From: Hyphomicrobiales bacterium | GTDB lineage: Bacteria > Pseudomonadota > Alphaproteobacteria > Rhizobiales > SZUA-8 | Assembly: GCA_003232175.1 (NCBI GenBank) | Contig: QILX01000214.1 | Coordinates: 1 to 5,071, forward strand | Direction: 5' to 3' | DNA: 5,071 nt | Shown here: positions 1 through 5,071 of the stretch, in pieces | Numbering within the stretch: the first letter of the stretch is position 1 | Layout: every line of letters starts with the position of its first letter | Notes under the pieces: model-generated | What the model was told of the DNA's origin: nothing | Databases searched by the model: none | Seen by the model: only the letters and a program-made list of their open reading frames with translations | Made by a program: the position numbers and the translations under genes

Positions 1-412
1 CATCGGGCATCCACTCCGCCGGCGCGCGGGACGGCATGCCAAAGGACACCGAGCTTGTCGCGCTGGTGAATGCCTCCGGCATACTGGTTTTTCGAATTTG
101 CGATGCGTTTAAGCTGTCTGGGTCAATCTGGTCTTCGGTATCGATGAATATCCAGTTCGGCGGGTCGTAACAAAGCCGCGTTTCGCTGCGCACGGTTTTG
201 TAGGTCAGAATGTCGAAACCAAGCCTTGCATAGGTGTCGATCCACCTGGAATTCAACAAAAGACCAGCGGCGATGCCCAGCCGGGAATTGACCGCAACGC
301 CAAAAAAATCCTTTTTTGGCGTCGCCGGAACCGGCGGAAATTCCCCGTCATAGACCGGACCATTGGCATAGTTCCAGTCGTAGGTCTTTTCCAGATCATA
401 GGTCATCTGCAT
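1..412 (-). CDS. Dihydroorotate dehydrogenase-like FMN TIM-barrel protein, partial (C-terminus off window)
   Basis: An open frame reads from an ATG at 412 to the left edge without a stop, giving 137 residues; the 3' part lies outside the window. The stretch at residues about 46-76 (GIAAGLLLNSRW, then GFDILTYKTVRS) resembles the N-terminal barrel strands of class 1 dihydroorotate dehydrogenases and related flavin enzymes, with TYKT matching the FMN-contacting lysine region. SVSFGMPSRAP at about 121-131 aligns with the family's substrate loop (NSMGLPN in class 1A enzymes). The loop asparagines that family knowledge links to orotate binding are replaced here (Val and Ser), so a pyrimidine-biosynthesis role is doubtful; a flavin oxidoreductase with another substrate is the inference. 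The start at 412 is preferred over the ATG at 406 because AGGA (427-424) lies 11 nt upstream of it. Estimated GC is about 54%, lower than the operon upstream. Family placement is moderately sure; specific function is unknown. Confidence 0.62.
   Translation of the reverse strand, partial: MQMTYDLEKTYDWNYANGPVYDGEFPPVPATPKKDFFGVAVNSRLGIAAGLLLNSRWIDTYARLGFDILTYKTVRSETRLCYDPPNWIFIDTEDQIDPDSLNASQIRKTSMPEAFTSATSSVSFGMPSRAPAEWMPD
297..322. repeat. Inverted repeat with A/T tracts inside the DHOD-like coding region
   Basis: ACGCCAAAAAA (297-307) and TTTTTTGGCGT (312-322) are exact reverse complements around a 4-nt centre (ATCC), giving an 11 bp stem. It lies within codons of about residues 31-39 of the DHOD-like gene (PKKDFFGV), and creates a run of seven T on the coding strand. 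It may be a chance product of Lys-Lys and Phe-Phe codons, but could affect early elongation or be prone to slippage. Confidence 0.5.
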
Positions 413-479
413 AGCTGGTTTTTTCCTGCCGCCGCCGGGGCTGGCGCTTTCGGCTTTGAGGCCGGACAAGGAAGCGCGG

Positions 480-511
480 TGCCATTTTCAACTGTTTAGT
501 TGAAAATGGCA
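480..511. repeat. Perfect palindrome, 14-bp arms with 4-nt centre; candidate operator
   Basis: The left arm TGCCATTTTCAACT (480-493) and right arm AGTTGAAAATGGCA (498-511) are exact reverse complements around GTTT. It is AT-rich in a GC-rich setting and sits between two same-strand genes. In the direction of transcription (leftward) the stem is followed by CCGCGCTTCC, with no U-run, which argues against a standard intrinsic terminator. Because a plausible -35/-10 pair lies across it, I favour an operator for a dimeric regulator. The regulator family cannot be named from this site alone. A terminator or mRNA-stabilising hairpin at the end of the upstream operon remains possible. Confidence 0.65.
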
Positions 512-512
512 A
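484..512 (-). promoter_or_regulatory. Candidate sigma70-type promoter for the DHOD-like gene
   Basis: Reading the minus strand, TTGCCA (512-507) matches five of six bases of the -35 consensus, and GAAAAT (489-484) matches four of six of the -10 consensus, with an exact 17 bp spacer. Transcription would begin near 477, leaving a leader of about 65 nt before the ATG at 412. Both hexamers fall largely inside the 480-511 palindrome, so a bound regulator would block RNA polymerase. The match is by eye and the -10 is weak, so this is a suggestion. Confidence 0.35.
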
Positions 513-530
513 GGTTTTAACTCCGGCACC

Positions 531-1949
531 TCAGGCCATGGGCTCCAGGCTGGCCCAGTCCGGCTGCGCCGCGGCGGCAAAGCCCGTGCAGGCAAGTGAC
601 CCAATTTTCAGTTTTCCATCCCTTATCCGCAGACAGACCGTATCGCCGACGCGGTGATACAGGTCGCCATGCGCGGCGAGGAAGGCCTCCTGCTCGGCCG
701 CCGGGCAGCCGGCCATGCCACGCACATAATGGTGGCCGTTGCGCTCCACATGGGTGAGCCCGAGCAGATTGACCAGCGCCAGATCCTGCTGGACGGATAG
801 CCCCGCCTGGGTGGTCAGATCTTCGGCGGAGAGGAAAAAACCGGCATCACCAGGGGCGCTCCAGGCATGGGCGCGGGCGAGGTTGATCAACGATCGATAG
901 ATGCCCTTGCAGGTCTTGCTGGACACTCCCCGATAACCCAGCGCCCGGGCCTGGGGAAAAGCGGTAAAATCAGCATCAGATTCATCGATGATCACCGGCC
1001 GTTTTGCCGCGAGCGCGGTTACGTCGGCGGTGGCGGCGGCCTGGCGGTGAATGGGCTGTTCTATGTAAAGGATCGAGGCGGTGAAACGCGCCAGCTCCGG
1101 CCTTGCCTCCATCGCCTCCCACAGGGCCAGCACACCATTCACGTCCCGATATTGCTCATTGCCATCCAGGCTTACAAAATATTCCGCGCCGCCGGCATCC
1201 AGAACCGCCGCGATATCGGTGAGCCGCGCCAGATCGGCATCTAGATCACCGCCGACCTTGACTTTGAAATAGCTCTGCCCATAGGCGCTGATCACCTCTT
1301 CAAGGGTTTCGGGCAGACCGTCATCGACCCTGTCGCCCGGGGCCTGATCGGCGTCGGTAATGGGATCGACGAGCCCGACGGTGTGGCGGGCATGGATGGT
1401 CTCGCCCGGTTTGAGCGCGGCGAGGAAACCGCCAAAATCAAAACCCGAGCTGACGGCAGCGAAATCCGTCGCCTCGATCCCGGCGATATTCCTCCCGATG
1501 GCATCGTAAAACGAGACCCCGGTGGCGCGGCACAGCCCGTCCAGCACCGCGCGATCAATGAGGGCCGGCCCGTAACTGGCGATCAGCGGGTTCAGCCCAA
1601 GATCGCCACACGCCGCGATCTGCGCTTTATAGGTCTGCGCGAAATGCCCAAAGGCGCTTTTCAGGACATCGCCTTGGCCATAGAGCCCGCAGGCGGTGCG
1701 CAGTGACAAACGCAGCTGCTCGACATTTTCATCGTTGGTGAGGTCGGGGTTCTTGTCGAACCACTTTGGCGCCAGCATTTCCGCCGCCATCCCCCAGGCC
1801 CCCTCCCCGGTTTCAAGCTCGACCCGCACTCGAGCAAAAACCTCCCGCGCCTCGGTCAGAGTGACGACACCGAAGCGAAACGGCAACCGCAAGGTCACGG
1901 CGCGCTCGAAAAGCTGAAAGTCCTTGATGGCGAGCTTGGGCGCGGTCAT
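531..1949 (-). CDS. Enolase-superfamily protein, mandelate racemase/muconate lactonizing enzyme group
   Basis: A 472-residue protein with the enolase-superfamily plan: an N-terminal capping domain (about 15-160) and a modified TIM barrel (about 160-450). The expected catalytic set is visible: FKVKV gives Lys229 and Lys231 (KxK on the second strand); metal ligands are probably Asp262 (SLDGNEQ), Glu297 (YIEQP) and Asp322/Glu323 (IIDESD); Lys345 (SSKTCKG) lies where MLE-subgroup enzymes carry the sixth-strand base; Glu376-Asp377 (SAEDLTT) may complete the site. KxK with an opposite Lys is the MLE pattern (cycloisomerases, epimerases, OSBS), not the His-Asp dyad of mandelate racemase or glucarate dehydratase. 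The family usually has about 360-420 residues, so this one is long, with an Asp-rich insertion at about 193-215 before the KxK strand. It should be a cytosolic Mg-dependent enzyme that abstracts an alpha proton from a carboxylate. The start overlaps the upstream stop (ATGA) and GGAGA lies 7 nt before it. Substrate unknown. Confidence 0.9.
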   Translation of the reverse strand: MTAPKLAIKDFQLFERAVTLRLPFRFGVVTLTEAREVFARVRVELETGEGAWGMAAEMLAPKWFDKNPDLTNDENVEQLRLSLRTACGLYGQGDVLKSAFGHFAQTYKAQIAACGDLGLNPLIASYGPALIDRAVLDGLCRATGVSFYDAIGRNIAGIEATDFAAVSSGFDFGGFLAALKPGETIHARHTVGLVDPITDADQAPGDRVDDGLPETLEEVISAYGQSYFKVKVGGDLDADLARLTDIAAVLDAGGAEYFVSLDGNEQYRDVNGVLALWEAMEARPELARFTASILYIEQPIHRQAAATADVTALAAKRPVIIDESDADFTAFPQARALGYRGVSSKTCKGIYRSLINLARAHAWSAPGDAGFFLSAEDLTTQAGLSVQQDLALVNLLGLTHVERNGHHYVRGMAGCPAAEQEAFLAAHGDLYHRVGDTVCLRIRDGKLKIGSLACTGFAAAAQPDWASLEPMA

Positions 1950-2782
1950 GGGGCAGTCTCCAATGCATCGATAAGTCCGCGAACATACCCCACAGCGCGG
2001 GCGGCGCTGGCGGGGCCGTCGGGGTGATAATCAAATGGTTCCATGGCGATATAGCCGTCATAGCCGGCACGGTCGAGGGCGCCGACAATAGGTACAAAAT
2101 CCAGATCGCCCTGACCGGGCCCGCGGGAGTTGGGATCGTTGAACTGGACATGGGCGATGAGCCCGGTCGGCATCCAGCGCGCGATCAGATCGGCCACCGG
2201 CACCGCCTCGCCTCCCGCCGCCTTGGTATCGATCATGGTTTTGAAACCCGGCGCGCCAATCCCGGCCACCAGGTCCGCGGCCTCCTGAACCGTGTTGATA
2301 AAATTGGTTTCGGCGCGCCCCAGCGGCTCGATGCAATAGACCACCCCGGCGCCTTCCACCTCCCCCGCCACTGCCTGGAAACTTTCAATCGCCCGGGCCC
2401 GGGCATCCGCCGGATCATCGCCATCGGCGACACTGCGCTGGGCCGGAGAGCCATGCACCAGATAGTCCACTCCAAGTTCAGCGCTGATGCCGACCAGCCG
2501 GCGCATGATCTCGACCGTGCGTTGGCGCTGTCCCGCATCGGGGCCGTTCAGGCTCAGGCCGTCGGGCGCGACCAGCAGCCAGTGCAGTCCGCAGATTCTT
2601 ATTCCGGCATCGGCGGCGGCGCGGCGCAATTTTACGCAAGCCTTGGCGTCGATATCCTCTGGGCTCGCCGCCAAGGTGAACGGGGCAACCTCCAGTGCCT
2701 CGTAACCCAGGCTCGCGGCAAAGACACATTGCTCGGCAAAGTCCATGTCGCGGATAACTTCATTGCAAAGGGCAAGTTTCAT
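1946..2782 (-). CDS. Sugar phosphate isomerase/epimerase-like TIM-barrel protein
   Basis: A 278-residue protein, normal for the xylose-isomerase-like TIM-barrel (AP_endonuc_2) superfamily that includes tagatose/psicose 3-epimerases, hydroxypyruvate isomerase and inosose dehydratase. The N-terminus MKLALCNEV and the LGYEALEVAP strand are typical. The four expected divalent-metal ligands appear intact: Glu152 (CIEPLG), Asp185 (MIDTKAAG), His211 (AHVQFND) and Glu248 (AMEPFDY). These support an active metal-dependent isomerase or epimerase acting through an enediol(ate) intermediate. No signal peptide is seen, so it is probably cytosolic. A strong Shine-Dalgarno site, TGGAGG, ends 7 nt before the ATG inside the end of the oxidoreductase gene, and the start overlaps that gene's stop by 4 nt (ATGA). 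The next gene overlaps in the same way. Specific substrate is unknown; operon context suggests a hydroxylated acid or keto sugar. Superfamily assignment is firm, EC-level function is not. Confidence 0.9.
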   Translation of the reverse strand: MKLALCNEVIRDMDFAEQCVFAASLGYEALEVAPFTLAASPEDIDAKACVKLRRAAADAGIRICGLHWLLVAPDGLSLNGPDAGQRQRTVEIMRRLVGISAELGVDYLVHGSPAQRSVADGDDPADARARAIESFQAVAGEVEGAGVVYCIEPLGRAETNFINTVQEAADLVAGIGAPGFKTMIDTKAAGGEAVPVADLIARWMPTGLIAHVQFNDPNSRGPGQGDLDFVPIVGALDRAGYDGYIAMEPFDYHPDGPASAARAVGYVRGLIDALETAP

Positions 2783-3837
2783 GAGCCAGCCTCCAGGGGT
2801 ATACGGGCACCGGTTTGAGAAGAGCGCTCAATCGCTGCGCACAATACCGCCATCTCCAGCGCCGCCTCGGCCACCGGCACCGGCGAGACGGTATCGTTCT
2901 CGATGGCGTCCAGAAATGCCGCGAAACCTTGGGCCATCACATCGCCCCAATCGCACGCCTGCTCCGTCCGCCGGGACACCTCACCAAATTCAGGCGACCA
3001 GATGCCGTCCCGCGCCTCAAAGCGCGCCCTGCGGTGCAAAAGCGTGCCGGCATGGTAATCCACTTCGGCGGCGCCAAGGCTGCCGACAAGGGTAAGGGTA
3101 TGAGTGGTGATCGCGCCGGGTACAACCGTGTCGGGATGGTGCCCGACCCCGGTGCGGCCCGCCTCGATGCGCGCCACCACGCCGCCGGGATAGCGCAGGC
3201 CGATGAGGGCAAGTCCCGCCGCGCCGCAGCCCAGATCATCACGCAATTCCGCAAATACACTTTGCGGCGGCGTGCCCAGCAACCAGCGGGCCAGATCGAG
3301 AAAACGTACCGCGTCATTGGTCAAAACCCCGCTATCAGCGCGCAGGCGTTTAAACCCTGAATATTGCGCCGCCAGATAGACCGGTTTGCCCAGCACGCCA
3401 TCGGTCATCAGTTTTTTCATCGCCATCGACAGGGGATGAAAACGTAATTGATACCCGATCTGCACCTTGGTGCCGGCCTTGCGGGCGCAATCCACCAGCT
3501 CGCGCGCCTGCGCCACCGTTGCCGTTGCCGGTTTTTCCAGCAAAACATGGCGGCCCGCGTCAAGAGCGGCAAGCGCCACCGGCAAATGCACCGGGAGTGG
3601 AACAACGATATCCACGATATCAACATGGTCGAGCATCGCCTTGAAATCGCTGGTAATATTTCTCTGGTTCACACCGCACCCCCGCGCCCGCGCCTGCGCC
3701 TCGGGGTCGGGGTCGGCGACATAAAGATGCGCGCCAAGGCCCAGCGCCTGCCAGGCCGATATATGGGCAGGACCGAAGTTCCCGCAACCGACCTGCAACA
3801 CCTTGACCGCGCGCGACTTGGCCGGATGACCTGCCAT
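2779..3837 (-). CDS. Gfo/Idh/MocA-family NAD(P)-dependent oxidoreductase
   Basis: A 352-residue protein of normal family length. The N-terminal Rossmann domain (about 10-130) starts with VKVLQVGCGNFGPAH, holding the GxGxxG dinucleotide loop (Gly17, Gly19, Gly22), with Asp42 ending the second strand, which favours NAD(H). LLEKPAT (99-105) carries the family Lys102 of the EKP motif, and the C-terminal sheet domain follows. The segment SGVLTNDAVRFLDLARWLLG aligns with the family's DLGxHxxD region, but Arg178 stands where the catalytic His normally is and Asn174 where Asp is usual. It probably oxidises or reduces a hydroxyl of a sugar, cyclitol or sugar acid, but the changed site makes this less sure. 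AAGGG lies 8 nt before the ATG within the end of the transporter gene; the start shares one base with that gene's stop (TGATG). It is the second gene visible in the operon. Confidence 0.92.
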   Translation of the reverse strand: MAGHPAKSRAVKVLQVGCGNFGPAHISAWQALGLGAHLYVADPDPEAQARARGCGVNQRNITSDFKAMLDHVDIVDIVVPLPVHLPVALAALDAGRHVLLEKPATATVAQARELVDCARKAGTKVQIGYQLRFHPLSMAMKKLMTDGVLGKPVYLAAQYSGFKRLRADSGVLTNDAVRFLDLARWLLGTPPQSVFAELRDDLGCGAAGLALIGLRYPGGVVARIEAGRTGVGHHPDTVVPGAITTHTLTLVGSLGAAEVDYHAGTLLHRRARFEARDGIWSPEFGEVSRRTEQACDWGDVMAQGFAAFLDAIENDTVSPVPVAEAALEMAVLCAAIERSSQTGARIPLEAGS

Positions 3838-5071
3838 CAGTCAGGCCCTTTGGCGCCGGTTCTGGGGATCACGAGTCCTGCCAACCGGCCAAGCAGCCGA
3901 CGGGCGGCGGGGACGGAATATAGGATAACGATTGCGCAGGCAATCCAGATAACAGCGCTGATTGGTCGGGTGAAAAACGGCGTAAGGTCGCCATCGGATA
4001 ACACCAGCCCCCGGCGCAGGCTCTTGTCCAGAATATCGCCCAGCACCAGGCCGAGCACCAAAGGCGCCATGGGGTAATCCATGCGCCGCATGGCATAACC
4101 GACCACGCCGAAAAACAGCATCACCCAGATATCGAAAACCCGCGCCGCGATGGCAAAGGCGCCGATGGTGCATAGAACAAAAATGATCGGCATCAGCCGC
4201 TCGCGGGAAACCCGGAGCACCAACAAAAGCGGCCGTGTCAGCAGGAAGCCGTAAAAAAGAATGGCGATGGAGGCGTAAAAGATCATCGCCACCACCTCGA
4301 AGATAAAGCCCGGGGATTCGATCATGATCAGCGGGCCGGGGCGGATGCCGTGGATGAACATCGCCGCCAGCAGCACCGCCGCAGGCGCTGATCCGGGCAC
4401 CGCCAGGGTCAGGACAGGAATGATGGCGCCCGGAACGGCAGCGCTGTTGCCGGTTTCCGCCGCCATCAGCCCCTCGATGGAGCCCTTGCCGTATAGCTCT
4501 TTCTCCTTGCTGGCGCGCCTGGACGCGGCATAGGACGCCCAGGCGCCCATATCCTCACCCACCCCGGGCACGATGCCCATGACCGTGCCGATGACCCCTG
4601 ACCGGATTATGGTGCGCCAATAGCGCAGGACCTGCCCGATTTTGGGTATGACCGATCCGACCTTGCTTTTGATCACCTCATGGGACGGATTGGTCATGAC
4701 AATGAGGATTTCAGCAAAACCAAAGGCCCCGATCAACGCCGGCAGCAGCCCAAGCCCACCCGCCAGCTGGAGGTAGTCGAAGGTGAAGCGCTGATAGGCG
4801 TGAATACCCTCCTGGCCCACCATGGCCGCCATCAACCCCAAAATGCCGGCAATCCAGCCCTTGAGCGGATCGTTGAACGACGTCAGCTGGCCGGAAATCA
4901 GAATCCCGAACGCCGCCAGCCAGAAAAACTCAAATGCTCCGAATTTCAAGGCGAATTCGGCCAGGGTCGGTGCGATGGTGGCGAGCAGCAACATGCCCAC
5001 AATGGTGCCCAGCACCGAGCCCGAGGTGGCAATGCCCATGGCCCGGCCCGCCTCGCCGCGCCGCGCCAGGG
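3837..5071 (-). CDS. Tripartite tricarboxylate transporter large permease subunit (TctA family), partial at N-terminus
   Basis: The frame is open to the right edge: upstream of the Met at 5039 it continues as LARRGEAGRA, matching the conserved TctA segment near residue 90-100, so that Met is internal and roughly 90-100 N-terminal residues are missing from the usual length of about 500. Counting from that Met, VPGVGEDMGAW (157-167), GKGSIEGLMAAETGNSAA (184-201) and AVPGSAPAAVLLAA (213-226) are TctA hallmarks, as is APLVLGLVLGDILDKSLRR (325-343) followed by FFTRPIS. About nine or ten hydrophobic stretches mark an inner-membrane protein. In TTT systems TctA works with the small membrane subunit TctB and the periplasmic binding protein TctC, using an ion gradient for uptake of carboxylates; TctB and TctC are presumably just upstream, outside the window. 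The gene ends TGATG, coupling it to the oxidoreductase. Family is very sure; substrate is unknown. Confidence 0.95.
   Translation of the reverse strand, partial: LARRGEAGRAMGIATSGSVLGTIVGMLLLATIAPTLAEFALKFGAFEFFWLAAFGILISGQLTSFNDPLKGWIAGILGLMAAMVGQEGIHAYQRFTFDYLQLAGGLGLLPALIGAFGFAEILIVMTNPSHEVIKSKVGSVIPKIGQVLRYWRTIIRSGVIGTVMGIVPGVGEDMGAWASYAASRRASKEKELYGKGSIEGLMAAETGNSAAVPGAIIPVLTLAVPGSAPAAVLLAAMFIHGIRPGPLIMIESPGFIFEVVAMIFYASIAILFYGFLLTRPLLLVLRVSRERLMPIIFVLCTIGAFAIAARVFDIWVMLFFGVVGYAMRRMDYPMAPLVLGLVLGDILDKSLRRGLVLSDGDLTPFFTRPISAVIWIACAIVILYSVPAARRLLGRLAGLVIPRTGAKGPD

Larger units (their letters stand above)
413..530. other. Intergenic region between enolase-family and DHOD-like genes
   Basis: This 118 bp gap is the only real intergenic space in the window; all other junctions overlap. 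It holds a perfect palindrome (480-511), a plausible minus-strand promoter overlapping it, and the Shine-Dalgarno site of the DHOD-like gene at 424-427. The part from 425 to 479 is GC-rich with no clear further motif. The gap suggests that the downstream gene can be transcribed separately from the four-gene operon. Confidence 0.7.

Noticed and set aside
480..511. Palindrome as a classic rho-independent terminator of the four-gene operon
   Set aside because: On the minus strand the stem is followed by a GC-rich sequence without a U-tract, and the stem itself is AT-rich. On the plus strand a short TTTT follows after AAGG, but no gene reads rightward into it.
867..1244. Plus-strand open frame of 125 codons inside the enolase-family gene
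   Set aside because: It is antisense to barrel strands carrying the metal ligands of the enolase-superfamily protein; the product has no recognisable features.
2024..2818. Long plus-strand open frame of 264 codons
   Set aside because: It is exactly antisense to the isomerase/epimerase gene, whose metal ligands and family motifs are clear. The plus-strand product is rich in His, Arg and Gly with no recognisable domain, as expected of mirror frames in GC-rich DNA.
2815..3360. Plus-strand open frame of 181 codons
   Set aside because: It is antisense to the C-terminal half of the Gfo/Idh/MocA gene and Arg-rich without motifs; no ribosome binding context supports it.
3448..4077. Plus-strand open frame of 209 codons
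   Set aside because: It lies antisense across the junction of two well-supported genes (TctA and oxidoreductase), has no family motif, and its composition is that of a shadow frame.
3837..5039. Treating the Met at 5039 as the start of the TctA gene
   Set aside because: The frame stays open to 5071 and the extra codons encode the conserved LARRGEAGRA segment of TctA, so the gene continues beyond the window.
1..5071. CRISPR array, tRNA, rRNA, insertion sequence, phage or defence genes
   Set aside because: I saw no direct-repeat array, cloverleaf, transposase motif or defence domain; the window is almost fully covered by metabolic and transport genes.

Overview
The window is high-GC, tightly packed and protein-coding on one strand only: every gene I can support is on the minus strand, so transcription runs from position 5071 toward position 1. 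Gene types, GC-rich codon use, strong Shine-Dalgarno sites and 1-4 nt gene overlaps fit a proteobacterium, most likely an alphaproteobacterium. That assignment is inference; no rRNA or tRNA is present to confirm it.

Layout in the direction of transcription: (1) 5071-3837, the large membrane subunit (TctA type) of a tripartite tricarboxylate transporter, missing its N-terminus beyond the window edge; (2) 3837-2779, a Gfo/Idh/MocA-family NAD(P)-dependent oxidoreductase; (3) 2782-1946, a sugar phosphate isomerase/epimerase-like TIM-barrel protein (AP_endonuc_2 / xylose isomerase-like); (4) 1949-531, an enolase-superfamily protein of the mandelate racemase/muconate lactonizing group with an MLE-like active-site pattern; (5) a 118 bp intergenic region with a perfect 14-bp-arm palindrome overlapping a plausible promoter; (6) 412-1, the N-terminal 137 residues of a dihydroorotate-dehydrogenase-like FMN TIM-barrel protein that runs off the left edge.

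Genes 1-4 are joined by stop/start overlaps (TGATG, ATGA, ATGA), so they are almost certainly one operon with translational coupling. The likely logic is uptake of a carboxylated solute by the TTT transporter, followed by oxidation, isomerisation/epimerisation and enolase-type proton abstraction (elimination, epimerisation or cycloisomerisation). The substrate cannot be read from the sequence. Gene 5 is separated by its own putative promoter/operator, has lower GC (about 54% by my count) and may be a separate unit or a separately regulated member of the same pathway.

I see no CRISPR array, tRNA, rRNA, insertion sequence, phage gene or defence system. The interest lies in an unassigned catabolic cluster, several active-site departures from family consensus, and the 480-511 palindrome. 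No stretch over 300 bases lacks a gene.
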